In this document: positions 1 to 12,165 of the stretch, in pieces
Numbering within the stretch: position 1 is the first letter of the stretch
Layout of the letters: every line of letters starts with the position of its first letter
Source: Kingdonia uniflora
Lineage: Eukaryota; Streptophyta; Magnoliopsida; Ranunculales; Circaeasteraceae
Assembly (NCBI GenBank): GCA_014058105.1
Contig: JACGCM010002205.1
Location: 806,001 to 870,000 of the forward strand
Length of the DNA: 64,000 nucleotides
Reading direction: 5' to 3'
The notes under the pieces: model-generated
Told to the model about the DNA's origin: nothing
The model's database searches: none
Seen by the model: only the letters and a program-made list of their open reading frames with translations
Position numbers and translations under genes: made by a program

Positions 1-2925
1 CAATGAAGTGGCTCACTAACTGAGGTCGAGTCTCCCTTGGGAGGTTGGATCGGTGGAATCGGTTGTCTACCCATGCCTGTGGGAATCCAATTATCATTCC
101 AGAACTTGATATGATCTTCGGACTGAACCTGCAGTAGGAGTTATCCTTTACCGTACCGATAACGGAGTAGATACTAGGCCAAGTCCAGGAAGCATCAACT
201 TTCTTTTTTGTCTGGAGAATGTTACAATTGGGGAAGTATTTTGCTTTCAGGACTTGGCCCCATAGGTCATTTGGGTTTTGCTGTAGATGCCAGACGAGTT
301 TGGACAAGTGTACTTTATTTATGGTTTCCGCCTCCTGAATTCTAAGTCCACCCTCCCATTTGGGACGATAGACTTCCTTCCATCTTTTAAGATGCAACGG
401 TTTTTGTTTATCCTCCCTCTTGCCCCACTAGAAGTCGTATTGAAGAGCATTGATGTTCTTGCACATGGAGTGAGGGAGGGTAAAGCAGGACATCTGATAT
501 AAGGGGATCGTCGATGTGATAGCTTTGATATGAATTATTCTGCATGCCTGAGATAGGAGTTTACCTCGCCAAGATTGTAAACGGTTTGAAATTCGGTTCT
601 CAATCCCTTGGAACGTCTACGTTTTGGATCTGTTGAAAAAGAGGTGGGTTCCAAGGTAATGTTCATTTGGTTTCATGAGTTTGACCTTAAGGAGGCGAGC
701 TATAAGACGCCCGAGTCTTTGGGGAAAGTTTTTACTAAAGAAAATGCCAGACTTGGCCAGGTTGATTTGTTGCCCCGTTGCATCACAAAAGCTAGTGAGG
801 ATGTTCTTAAACTCGTGTGCTTCAGATAGTTCAGTACGACAGAAAAGGAGGCAATCATCCGTGAAGAGAAGATGGTAAACAGGGGAGGCCAGTCTGGGCG
901 CTTGGATTCCATGGATCTTATTCTCTAACTCATTTACGCTTAGCGCTCGCGAGAGCCCCTCCATAATGATGATAAACAGAAAGGGGGAGAGAGGGTACCC
1001 TTGGCAAAGTCTGCGTATCAGAGTTAATAAGCCATGGGAGGACCCATTAAGATGGACAGAGTAGTATACAGTGGAGATACATTGTTCAATCCATTGACAC
1101 CATTTCTTCTCAAAACTCAGCTTTTCCATCGTTTGGAGTAATGTACTCCATTCAATTCTGTCATAAGTCTTGGACATATCTAATTTGACCCTCATAAGAC
1201 TAGATCGGCCTTGTTTATGCCTCATAGTATGGATGAGTTTGTGCACAACCAGTACATTATCGGATATTTGGCGTCCTATCATAAAAATACCCCGAAACGG
1301 GGAAATGATTTTGTCCCGAAGAGGTTTGAATCAGGTGGATAGAATTCTTGAGATGATCTTATAGGTCACGTTACACAGACTGGTCGAACAAAACTCACTA
1401 GGTCGTGCATTGGAAGCATTTTTAGGAATTATCACCACATGCGTAACGTTGAGATGTTTGGGCATGAAACCGGACGAGAAGAAGGTAGAGACAATGTTGC
1501 AGATTTCCTCGCCTACAATGTCCCATGATTGTTGGAAGAAAAGTGCGGGGAAGCCATTTGGTCTGAGCACTTTGTGAGGTCCAATACAATCAAGGGCCGC
1601 CTTAATCTCGGTGGGGGTGACCTCTGTTGTCAAGGCCTGGTTATCCTCCAGAGTGAGACACGGCCCAAAATTTTGAGGAAAAGCCAGAATACCTTCGGGG
1701 TCAGAGGATTTGAAATTTTGTGCCATGTTACAGATGAAAATTTGCCCGATCTCTAACGTTTTCGATATCCAGTCTCCGTTCTCATTTTTCAGCCAATCGA
1801 TCGAATTCTTTTTCCTTTGAGATATGGTTTGCATGTGAATAAACTTTGCATTATGATCCCCTTCAGTCAACCACTAGACTCGTGACTTTTGACGCCAAAA
1901 CATTTCTTCCCTGTATTGGAGTTCTTCTAGGTCCATCAAGAGTACAGACTCACGGTGGGAGGAGGCCTTAGTATGGGGAAGGGTCTGAAGAGTTTTAATC
2001 TCCTTGGTCAGTGTAAAGATTATATTTGGGACATGTCCAAAAAATTTCCGATTCCACGTTCCAAGGCCAGCTTTAGTATGTGATAATTTTTCTTTAACCA
2101 GTTGGGCTGGAGAACCCCTATCCGACCCTTGCCAGAGCTACTGAATTAAATGGTGAAATTGGTATTCCCGGGTCCACATAGTCTAAAAAAGAAAACATTT
2201 TCCTTAGGTTGAAAACTAAGGTGTTGTATCAAGGCATAATGGAGTATGGTTCGAACCAAGGGTAGGTAAATGAAAAACCAAGGGAAGATAAACATTCAAT
2301 CAGCATTGGCTAGACTCCGATCAAGTCGCTCCCTGATATTAGCCCATCCTTGTCATTTATTATTCCATGTAAAGGGGTGACCTGAGTGACCCAGATTGAT
2401 GAGGCCCGAATGATGGATTACCTCCTTTGCATAGGCATTGCGGGCAACCTTATACGGTTTTCTCCCAGATTTTTCAACTTCATCAAAAATAGTATTAAAG
2501 TCATCAATAATCATCCATGGACTAGTACACCCCTGTGCTGTAGTCTCTACAGACCGCCAACTCGCATTTTTGTCACGTAGATATGGGCTCCCATAAAAGA
2601 AAGAGGTCAGCCAAGGAGTACCAGCAGGTTCAGAGTTAACCATAATATTAAGCATAAATTTACTGTTGTTGTTAATAACTTTAATGTTAATCTGTTCATT
2701 CCAGATTACACAAATACCGCCAGAACGTCCAATGACGCTTGTTGCCAGAATATCAAACCAGTGTGGGAAACTGTGGTTCTTAACCAAAACCTACATCTTT
2801 GTAGAGGATCGTTTGGTTTCTGCTAAAAAAATTATATCCCCCTTAGAGGATTGGATAAGCTAACAAAGATAATGAATTGACGTCGATTGACCTAAACCTC
2901 AACAATTCCAGGCGATAATCTTCAT
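1..2925 (-). pseudogene. LINE ORF2: endonuclease plus reverse transcriptase, broken
   Basis: The start at 2923-2925 gives MKIIAWNC, the usual N-terminus of the plant LINE endonuclease, followed at once by a stop. The endonuclease continues at 2787-2353, with WMIIDDFNTI and a terminal HPFTWNNK. The linker and RT fingers are at 1870-1331. The RT palm is at 1282-617, with LDMSKTYDRIEW, a CQGYPLSPFLF block and LLFTDDCLLF, where TDD replaces the usual ADD. The part below 617 continues as thumb and zinc-binding C-terminal region with several stops. The product would nick target DNA and copy LINE RNA onto it. It cannot be made from this copy. Confidence 0.85.
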
Positions 2926-4910
2926 AATGGCCCGGTGGTCTTCGTAGAACCACCCAAACCCTAGAGAAATGGTCCAGTAAAAGATATGTGTGACGAGTAC
3001 ATGAATAGGAGAGATAGGGGAAGTTGTGCACCTGAGAGTGATTGGCCACTCTGTTAAGTGCATCTTTGCTCTCATCTATCAATATACCACCCGGGAAGTG
3101 GAAGTCTGTAGGTAACGGATCGACAGTACGCGTACCTGTCGGGTCTGTATCGACGGTTAGGATTCAAAGTCCCGAGTGGATGAGCTTATGCTCCCATCTT
3201 GCCCAAGAGCTGAGATATCGTAGGTACAAATGAAAGTTCCCCAAAGCTACTAGGGTGTGGCAACACCGACACCCCCAAAACCTATAACCTGACCCCCTGT
3301 ACTGGGTCACCCCTACACACTCCGTGATGGTGCCTCAGGTCGGAAAGCCCTCGCCAGCGTCCAGGTTCATATTAACCCCACCTCCCCCAGGCAGGCCCAA
3401 CACTACATGGTAAGCCAGGAGCTTCTCTTGCACGATCATATGTTCGAACTGTCCAAGTATCGAAAAGTTCAGCACCATATCTGGTTCACCCCCATTTCCC
3501 AAATTATTTTGAAACCCTCCCCCGTGTACTGCTATACCGGCCTGACGGTCCTGGTATATTGCCTGCCCGGGCAGGACTTAGTCTGTTACTCCACATAAGA
3601 TGGCCTTGTTCCCCAGATCAAGTGGACTAGACCCGGTCTCCCTCCTATGGGTATGGTTCGGTCCTGAACCCAATGTTCTTGTCCTTGTCCGGTCACGTCC
3701 AAGAGCGGGGGCATCCTGGTGCGAGCTGGGTTCATGCAGAATAGTTCCTGTAGGAGTGATCTCAAGACCCGTATTCCCCAATTCTTCCTCTACAAAAAAT
3801 TTAGTGCACCCTGACGACCGATGTTCCATTTTAAAATAGGTGCTGCAAAAAATTCACCGAGGTTGCCTCATACTGCGTTCGAATCAGAATCGGCCCATCA
3901 GGTAATTCAGCACAAATAACCAGGGGGATACCATAGATATCCATCACCACACGAGCACGAAACCCAGTTTTCGTAACTCATCTGTTTTTTGTATTCGGTT
4001 CAGTAACCAGAACCTGCCCTAGACTTTGGCCGAACTCATATTGAAAGTCAGGTGTCTCAAAGAAAGGATCTTGGATATCGAATTTGACCCAGAAGGGAAC
4101 GTACATGAAAATAAGGGGTTTGAGTTGGGCAGGCCCGACCATGAGGGTTTGCGACGGCACAGGGCCAAAAAAAATGCCTATAGCCCAAAGAAAAAAAAAC
4201 TAAACCCAAAACTTTGACCACACAACCAAACATTCAAACCCATTATTCAACTTCAAGTTACAAGACCCACAATCACAAACCAAATACCAAGCCGAACTTC
4301 TCTTAATCTTTTAAGTTTTATACTTTTATCTCCCTACTCTCTCAAACTCTCTCCAAACACAAAAATACTCTTAGATTCTACTTTCCCAACGACTCCTTAT
4401 GTTTAGTACTACAAAAAAAAATAGAAAATATTAAGTAGAAAGAGCCCATTTTAATTCTTCGCACAGGGCCCTCGAAAAGCCGAGGCCGGCCCTAGATTTG
4501 TGTGTGCGCCTCATAAGATAGTATAATCATTGTGTGTCCATACGGGTTCCAGGGTTGGTTAAACAATTCAAAATTTTGGTCATAGGCAGTTCTGAATTTG
4601 AACAGGAAGTAAGTCTTACCCTTGGCGGTCCGTTCAAAAACCTATAAATTCTCCAAAGCTTCCATGTTCCAAAAGCTTTTCAGAGCTGCCACAATTTTCA
4701 TAAAACCCTGCCCGTGTTGAAAGACATTGTACCAATGAGGGTGTAACGCCAAAAACCTTCCTCCGCCTAGATTCTCTCCATCGTCAAATGAACCACTGTA
4801 GCCCCTCGAGGCTTGGTCACCACTAGACTCTCCATTTCGGTCACAAAGTCTTGAGTAACAGAGAAAGAAGACATCCCACCCTTTGAAGAACATAACACTG
4901 TTGACCAACT
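2926..4910 (-). pseudogene. LINE ORF1, gag-like RNA-binding protein, broken
   Basis: The segment before the endonuclease reads, in pieces, like the DUF4283-type gag of plant LINEs. Near 4640-4500 is a stretch with FLFKF and QPWNPYGH, resembling the FxFxxxxD...GPW motif. At 4140-3860 are VPFWVKFDI, FGQSLGQVL and GFRARVVMDIYGIPL, resembling the WVxxxxLP...IGxxLG...RVxVxID block. A proline- and charge-rich C-terminal linker follows at 3830-3578. Several stops and the 4150-4494 insertion break it. The assignment rests on block order and position beside the endonuclease. Confidence 0.55.
4150..4494. repeat. Insertion in LINE ORF1, possible hAT-type fragment
   Basis: The LINE ORF1 reading is lost across this interval and resumes on both sides. 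The right edge has GAGGCCGGCCCTAG preceded by GCACAGGGCCCTCG; the left edge has GACGGCACAGGGCC. The GGGCCGGCC end and repeated CACAGGGCC subterminal motif resemble hAT-type ends. I find no matching left terminal repeat and no clean 8-bp duplication, so this may be a truncated piece. Confidence 0.3.
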
Positions 4911-6530
4911 TTTACAATTTTAACAGTTCCTCCAGTCCCAAAATCAAGAGAGGAGAAGAGAAAGTACACAGAAAAAAAAAACAATCTCAACTTATAAAAC
5001 TCAGAATTTTTCATGAAGGAGCAAACCAGGGACGACTGAGAATACAACTGCCCTGCAATACACTATTGTTAATAGTTCCTAACAGTGGAAAGAGACGTGG
5101 CCCCACTCAAAATCTGCTACCCCAAAAAGAGATAGAGAAACAGTTAAAACAGGAACAAAAATAGGGGAATTTTCATCAAAACTCGGCCTTCACTGCTCAT
5201 GAACCAAAACCCATCGCATAAACGACAACCCATTATTGTCCCACACCCATGACCCACATGTTTTTTCTTTCTTTTTTTTTTACTTTTTTTGGGGGGCCAA
5301 TCTTATCATCCATGCCCAGAAAGACAAACTTCGATCCCGAGTGCCACCAGCTATCGGTCCCTGCCTATACCAGTCCAGTCTCATCACTCAAGTAACCTCA
5401 CGCGTATCATCTGCAAGGACGACAAAATGGAAAACCGCAAAACAAGCAAAGGGAAAATACTAATTAGAAGATGCTGCAAAAGGGAAAAAGTGGCCCATAG
5501 AGCAAAATGTAAGTACGCTAGCACCATTGGGATCTCAGTCCTGCTGTGTATTGATTGGCCGAGGAGAGTCGTTTACATCCAGATCCGGAGGTTCGCGAAG
5601 AGGAGGGAGAGGGGGATTCAAAGTCGGTGTGATTATAGGTATGCATTGTTCTCGAAGATTAACGGCTTTTGCTTAGTTTAAGAACATCTCCATACAGAGT
5701 AAACTCAAAATTAAGGTAAAGGCTCTTAGAGAAAAACACACCGCTCAACTTCAAGGCTCTACCTTTTTTTGTTTTTAGTTTTGTGTTTATGCTATGAGTT
5801 CTCCGAATTTCTTATTAATGCTGACAACAAATGCGAGGAGATTGTTTCTCGTCTTATTGTATTAGTTTTAAGACAAATTTTACATACTTACACTTTTAAG
5901 TAGACAATTTGTTTTTAATATACCAGATCGCAATGAACCAACAAAATTTGCACATATTTACTGTGGCTGAACTTTCAGAGGCGTAAAATCATATCTGAAT
6001 AACATTACAAGCAAGTTTGGATGATCAGGCAGATGTAATGAGATGAGATAAAATTTGCTATGAGAAAAAGGGAAGGAGAAAAAAGTTATAAAGCAAATTA
6101 TTTGCTCACAAGAAAACTGTCGTTAGAGTGGCTTGTTTGTAGAACATATTTTTGACGTGATAACTACAAACGCGGAAGCGAGATTCGTAAGAAAATTACG
6201 TGTTTGTTAAGTTTGAGATTTTCCTACTAAAGAACTTCAACTTTCATTAACAAAATCAACTGCTGAGATTACACCACCCTTGCCATTATAACCTAGGTTT
6301 CCCTAGAATCACTCCTACAATATCTCTCATAGCCTATCCAATTAGAAAACTAACCTAAAAAACAAAAACTCCTAATAACCCACATTGTACCTCTCTAGCA
6401 TACATAAGCAAAGCATAAAATAAACATGTCACACAGGGGCAGACGACCCTATAAGGGACGTGCCACATCAATTTTAGTCGTCTGGTATTTAAACATAATT
6501 TGAGCATGACATTTAAACCTTTGCAATGAA
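4911..6530. other. No gene seen; possible LINE leader, then unique AT-rich DNA
   Basis: The open frames here are short and show no recognisable domain. The part to about 5690 may be LINE 5' leader: it is GC-richer and has a C+T-rich stretch on the minus strand. The part from 5700 to 6530 is AT-rich with no motif I can name. Confidence 0.4.
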
Positions 6531-6535
6531 CATAC

Positions 6536-7511
6536 TGAAACATCCATATTTGGAGTTTGTTTTATTCCGTGTTTAGTTTAGATGCCAGCATTATCTCGTG
6601 GTTACTCGTCGTCAGAGATTGATCCTTGAGTGATTACAGCTGGACTGACACTGAATAGGTAAATGGGTCTCTATCTTCTTATTCTAGAATATCAAGCTCT
6701 ATGTATTTTTACAGAGTATGGAAAAGGTAAAAAGTATGTTTTTTGAGATAACAAAAATATTATTCGAATAGATTCCTTTTTCTATTCGAATAAAACTAGG
6801 AACATTTCTGTTTGAATAGATTTTATTGTATTCGAATAAAATGCCTCAATCTATTTTTTATTCGAATAAAATTCTTTGTTATTCGAATAGATTGGCTCAA
6901 CCTGATTTCTATTTGAATAGACATCGTGATTTTTGTTTTCTAATAAAAGATAAATTTTTTTTTCAGAACTCACTTCTTGAAAATCCTATTTTTCTAGGGC
7001 TTGTTTTTTAGAGTGAGGAGAGATTATTCTTGAGAGATTCAAGAGAGATTTAAATCACTCAAGTCTTTAATCAATCATTATTAATCAAGAAACCTAGATT
7101 TATGAATTGAAGAACTTGTGGGATTCAAGATTGGAAGCTTCGACGAGAGATTGGAGCAAGGCGTTGCGAGAATGTGGAATTGACTGCGAGGAGTTCAATT
7201 AGAAGAAAGTTAACCATGGGATGTATTTATCGAGTCTGTAAGTGAATACTTGTAATTTGGTTTCAATAGTGGATTGTTTAGCTGCCGAGTGATCAATAGC
7301 GACCTGTGGGTTTTCTCCTGAGAAAGGTTTCCCACAGGGTTAAAATTGTTTGACCTTGTCTTTAATTTCTAACTGCTTGCCTGACATTAGATAATTGTAT
7401 TGTTTTTAACTAGGTTAAGCGCAGAACATTAATTCAAAGGAATTAGAACCTATCGGATTTTAGACCTAATTTATTCGAATTCGGTTAGTCTCAAGAGACT
7501 ATGATTTTTTA
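6536..7511 (+). repeat. 5' LTR of the pol-less SIRE-type element
   Basis: It starts TGAAACATCC and ends just before ATTGGTATCAGAG, about 976 bp. The terminal CA has decayed to TA. Region 6758-6925 carries the TATTCGAATA palindrome several times, some copies with one change. The 3' half matches the LTR at 24915 almost base for base. Confidence 0.85.
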
Positions 7512-7513
7512 AT

Positions 7514-7525
7514 TGGTATCAGAGA
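7514..7525 (+). promoter_or_regulatory. Primer-binding site, tRNA-Met type
   Basis: TGGTATCAGAGA lies two bases inside the left LTR. It differs by one base from TGGTATCAGAGC, the usual Copia site for initiator tRNA-Met. Confidence 0.8.
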
Positions 7526-7583
7526 GGTCACGCTTCGAGGATTAATATCCTGAACGTGGCTCCCGGCTTAATTACTTGGGAAT

Positions 7584-8369
7584 AATGGATTCTGAAAGAT
7601 TTGGAGGTCTAATGAATCGTCCGCCTCTCTTCGATGGCAAATACTATCCTTATTGGATGGTCCGAATGGTTGCATACTTATAATCACTCGGAGAAGATGT
7701 CTGAATTGAAATTGAGGATGGATGGACGTACCCTACCATGATGGGTGATGAATATGAAAAGATCTATCTATTCCTAAAGCATATACTTGGTGCCCAAGGA
7801 AGAGATAGAGTCTCGCCAAGTGTATGAAACTAAGAATACAAGTCACGAGATAGAGGTACTTGAGAATGAGAAACTAAACCATCATGAAAAAGTTGTATTT
7901 TTAGAAAAATAAATTAATGATGCAAAGGAGAAAATGAAATCAACTTTGTATGAACTTCGTTCTGCCAAGCTTGATGTAGTTCTATCTCTGCAGAAACTTG
8001 AGAAGTTTTGTAAAAGGGGCCTAGGATATGAAGAACCTCTTCCTAAAGCCAAGACTCCTCAAATCATAAAGTTTGTAAAAGCAACTACTTCTACTTTGGT
8101 GCCCAAACATAACATGATATCCACTACTCATAATCTCACCAAATGGGTATCTTACTGTCATATTTATTATTGTAGTATATGTGGTCGAAATGGACATCTT
8201 GCATCTTATTGTAAATATTTTTGGACCCTATCAACCATATGCTCGACCTTTCAATGGACAAAAATATAAGTCATATGTAAATGTTTCTAATGTGCTTAGT
8301 GAGAATTTTAGTAAGTGGTCTGCTCTAGAAACATTACCTCAAAATGTGATTCGGGCCGTTTGGGTATGA
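7584..8369 (+). pseudogene. Gag remnant of the SIRE-type element
   Basis: The start ATGGATTCTGAAAG gives a Copia gag N-terminus like that of the 26819 element (NRPPLFDGK...YPYW). The frame breaks at a TAA near 7681. The sequence then jumps to the coiled region (IEVLENEK) and to a second zinc knuckle, YYCSICGRNGHLASYCK, at about 8164. It ends at a TGA (8367-8369) inside VWV-stop-K. The same TGA is found in the other SIRE-type element. Confidence 0.8.
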
Positions 8370-9418
8370 AAGACTGATTTAACACCACAGATAAGGTGCA
8401 ATGTTGCTCAAATAAGGTAATGAAAATTTATTGAGAAGGGTTATACGTACGCTTCATTGATTAGGTACGTTTCTTAACATGTCTCAGTTTGTTTTTAAGT
8501 TTTGTTTTTGTTTTTATCTTTTTAGACATGAGGGTACTGTTTTGATTTTATTTTGCACTTTGCACTTTGCACTTTAGGAGCTTTTGTCTGTAGAATATTC
8601 TTGCTAGACTTGGATTTTGCTTGTGTGTTATATTCATTTATGAGATAATTATTTGCTAAAACCACATTTTACAATAGTCATTGATTTTCTTGTTTAAACT
8701 AAAGGCTCATCGTGACTAGAACCACGTGAGGATAACTGTAGAGACTTCATACCTAATGTTAAGTGAGGATCTGACCTTATTTCTGAGCTTCGAGTGTTAT
8801 GACATTTAATCTTCATTTTTGATATCGTTGTTTGTGATCTCATTTTGTTTTCTTACCCAATTATCAAATGGTAATATCAAAGTTAAGTTATACTAGTGAT
8901 ACTTTCCTACTTTTACTCGAGGCGAAAAAGGTGATGGCGCCCAACCAAAGATATGATAATAGGTATTTTTATTGCTACATCTTTTTGGCCTTCGTCTGTG
9001 CTTACCAATAATTTTATCCTCTTGCAGCCCCTTGTGCCTTAAAAAGATATCATTCATTTTTCTACCCAAATCCTTTATTATATTACTCATTTGTTCTGAG
9101 ACTTTTTCAGTGAAAAGAAGAAGAGGGAGAAAAGTATGTGTGATTTTTGGGGAAAAGATGAATAGAAAAATACAATGTGTCCCCAAGTAACATTTTAATT
9201 ATCTCAAATCAGAGTCATAAAGAAAAAAAAAGGGAGGAGAAGTGGTATTTTATTTTATTTTAGGTAAATTTGGTTTTAAGTGAGAAGGGAAGTTAGTGTA
9301 ACTAAAGTCTCACAATGCCAGCAAAACACCTACTCTATCATATGCCTACTCGTGTCTATATTATAACCTATTTCAAAGACCTATTTGATCTTGAGTTCGG
9401 CGCAGTCACTATTAGTGG
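8370..9418 (+). other. Post-pol non-coding part of the SIRE-type element
   Basis: After about 40 bases of protease start, the sequence jumps to DNA matching the region after RNase H in the 26819 element (compare GAGGATCTGACCTT near 8765 with GAGGATCTGGCCTT near 33255). The loss of protease, integrase, RT and RNase H is therefore one internal deletion. No gene is present. Confidence 0.65.
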
Positions 9419-10099
9419 TGTAAGGGCTTATTTCTAATCCTCCTACTATGCCCGATATTCAAACTCACATAGTTCGTATAAACATACTGATAACCAACCA
9501 AGGACAAAGAGCAACCAGATTACAATATAGGCAGCCTCACCTACAGTTCGAGGATATTGAAGCCTCTAGTAACATCACACTGCAGAAGGCACTCAGATAT
9601 TCATCAACAAATCATATACATATGACCTTCGCTAGAGATCACATCTTCTCCAACAGTCCAAAGTTACAGCTAAGATCATCAAAAGATCCGTTACAAGATC
9701 AACAAGTATCAGATAACAAGACGTTACAAGAGACCTCATAAAAGACCCATCAAACCTGATATTGTAACGTTCCTCATTAAAGCAATAACGGTCACATTAG
9801 AAGACCTATAAAAAGAGACCTGGATATCAGGATCCAGGACGGCTATTATCATATACAGAACTCTTAGAGAAAGTGATCCCTACCAAAACTCAGATATCCA
9901 ATCACTTTCTCTTTGTAATAGCTAACATCTATATAAACACCATTCTTTCATAAATCCTCAGGAGAGGTCACGGTTTTTAACCCATTCAAGGGTTTTCTAC
10001 GCTAAAACTTGTGTTAATTGCTTCTAGTTCCTAGTTAATATTCCATATTTCGAGGGGGTAAGGCACTATCTTTGTCCATTGCGAAAATAGGCTATTACA
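9419..10099 (+). repeat. 5' LTR of the Tat-type Gypsy
   Basis: It starts TGTAAGGGCT and ends GGCTATTACA directly before TTTGGCGCC. The 3' LTR has the same ends and length within one base. Most visible differences are single transitions. Confidence 0.9.
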
Positions 10100-10101
10100 T
10101 T

Positions 10102-10119
10102 TGGCGCCGTCTGTGGGAA
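10102..10119 (+). promoter_or_regulatory. Primer-binding site of the Tat-type Gypsy
   Basis: TGGCGCCGTCTGTGGGAA starts two bases after the LTR. TGGCGCC is the usual opening of Gypsy primer-binding sites. I do not assign the tRNA. Confidence 0.75.
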
Positions 10120-10175
10120 CATAGCATACATTCAGCATTCACCAATCCAGTTTTTTCGTATTCATTTTTTTTAAG

Positions 10176-12165
10176 GATGACAAATCAAGAAAAATCACAC
10201 AACGTCCTGCCTGACGCTGCTGAAGGAGTGGCGGATTTGTGAACAATGGTGCAAGCAGAAGCTGAACGATGAATAGAACTAGAAAAATAGCTCGCCGGCA
10301 TGTAGGACACAATCAGAGCACTTCAAGCTCAAATAACAACAAATCCGAGACAGTAAAACACTCTGCCTATAACCTCGAGGATATCAGTCCATGATCGCCT
10401 GGGACATCGAGGCTGAAATCTAGCGCTTCCCCAAATTTAGCAAGAGCTAGTCCCACCTCCAGTTCACGTCAATCCACAATTACCCACCAGAGCAATAATT
10501 GATCTGCAACAACAAGTGGAACAAAACAGAGAAAAACCTTGAATTTCGGTCTATGATCGCATGGGCGAAGCAATAGGAGAGCACAATCCACCAGGAGGAT
10601 GAGCAACAAGACGAGCTCTCACGTCTCGACAACATCTCACTCTGGAATAGGTGAACAAATGCATCTAGGAGCTGTCAGACGTTTAAATACTCACTGGAAG
10701 AAACAACTATACTAAATTACAGAAGAGCCCGCTCGCACAAGAGTTGCAGGACGAGGAAGTACCCACCAGTTTTCATACTTCGAAGATTCATAAATATAAG
10801 GAAGAAGATCCAGTGGAGTACATCCAAGAATTTCAGGATTCTTTGGGGCTATATTCAACATCCAATCACATCCTCTGCCATCTCTTCCCAACCAGTTTAA
10901 AGGGCGAACCTCTACGATGGTTTCACGCCCTCTGCGAAGGGTTTATCTTTACTTTCAAACAACTTTGTGAACTATTTGTCAAAAACTATTCGCACAATAA
11001 AGACAAGGGTGAGAGTCTTTACTCTTTGTTCAGCCTCAAGCAGGCACCAAATAAAATATTGGATACGTTTACCTGGAAAATTTTCAGACTAGCTCTGAAA
11101 ATTGATAACCTCGACAAGAAGATCACAATCTCCGCTTTTACCAATGCGGTGCTCATAGATGGACGAGTCACGGAGCACCTGGTTCTCAACAAGTCACTGA
11201 CCTTGGAGGATATAATTGAGAAGGTCAGTAACTTTATCGACCTCGAGCGACTGACAACTGAGAAGCCAAGACTTCAACACATCACCCTACCAACCAAAGC
11301 CCATCCCGAAAAACGTGCTCATAACAGGAATAAAGATAATAGGGGTGATAAGAAGCTATTCAAGTCCAATGAAAATCAAGGACGCCAAGGACAAAGGAAG
11401 CCAATTCCGTGCATACGACAATTAACATCTACTCTTGCATACTTATACCCGCTGATACAGAAAGATAAATTCTTCAGAAATGTTAATACTCTTCCGCCCA
11501 TACCAGGAAAACCATACTGCATTCATCACCAGATTCAACATCATGGCACGGAGCGGTATTTTGCACTTATATTTCTTCTCCAGAGTATACTTGCACAGGG
11601 TTTAATACTTGAGTATATTGTTGACATCGAAAGTTATAAGGATGACAGCTACAAGACTGACGCAAAGATCGTCCAAGTTGACGAAACAAATGAAGAAAAG
11701 TACTTATACTTAATCAAGACTCAGACAATCAACAACTCCAACAGATTCAAGCGCAGGCGCGTCGGACAATGCCATGATCTGACAATGATAGATAAAGAAG
11801 CTCATTTGTTGCCAGAATTTAGCAATCGACGAGCCGGGATTTCTTTCAAAGACTGTGACGTTCGTCACGTCAACTTTCCATACCATGATGCACTTGTGAT
11901 CATGTTAAAAATGAAGAACATAGTTCTACATACGATGATGGTAGATACCGGCAGCAGCATCGAACTAATTTTCCAGAGCACAATCGACCAAATGGGCTTA
12001 GCAGACAAGGTCGAACCAAGTTATATTAATGTCTCTGGATTCAGCGGCTCTATAGAAGAATGTATGGGGAAAGTCACACTTTCCATCACAGCTGGACCAG
12101 TCACACTTGACGTAGTGTTTTACGTCATCAAGGCCAAATTCCGTTACTCGGGCATTATGAGGTGA
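10176..12165 (+). pseudogene. Gypsy gag and aspartic protease, broken
   Basis: A start at 10176 gives a gag N-terminus interrupted by about a dozen stops up to 10740. From 10744 the frame is open for 473 codons. It holds a Retrotrans_gag capsid block (EYIQEFQDSLGLY, LKGEPLRWFHAL), a basic nucleocapsid-like stretch and a retropepsin-like protease with an intact MVDTGSSIELIF motif near residue 400. Gag packages the RNA and the protease cleaves the polyprotein. The frame ends at a TGA (12163-12165) just before PWLH, a site where related pol proteins have R. Confidence 0.85.

Larger units (their letters stand above)
1..4910 (-). mobile_element. Decayed L1-type LINE (non-LTR retrotransposon), cut by window edge
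   Basis: Reading leftward on the minus strand, the order is a gag-like ORF1 (about 4910-2930), an APE-type endonuclease starting at 2925, an L1-clade reverse transcriptase and a C-terminal region that runs off the window at base 1. This order is that of plant L1-type LINEs. Stops and frame changes interrupt every domain, so this is a dead copy. A segment of about 345 bp (4150-4494) interrupts ORF1. The 3' tail and target duplication lie outside the window. The 5' limit is uncertain; 4911-5690 may be leader. Confidence 0.85.

Noticed and set aside
5289..5681. 130-codon plus-strand frame as a host gene
   Set aside because: No domain, no splice context, and it lies in what may be the LINE leader.
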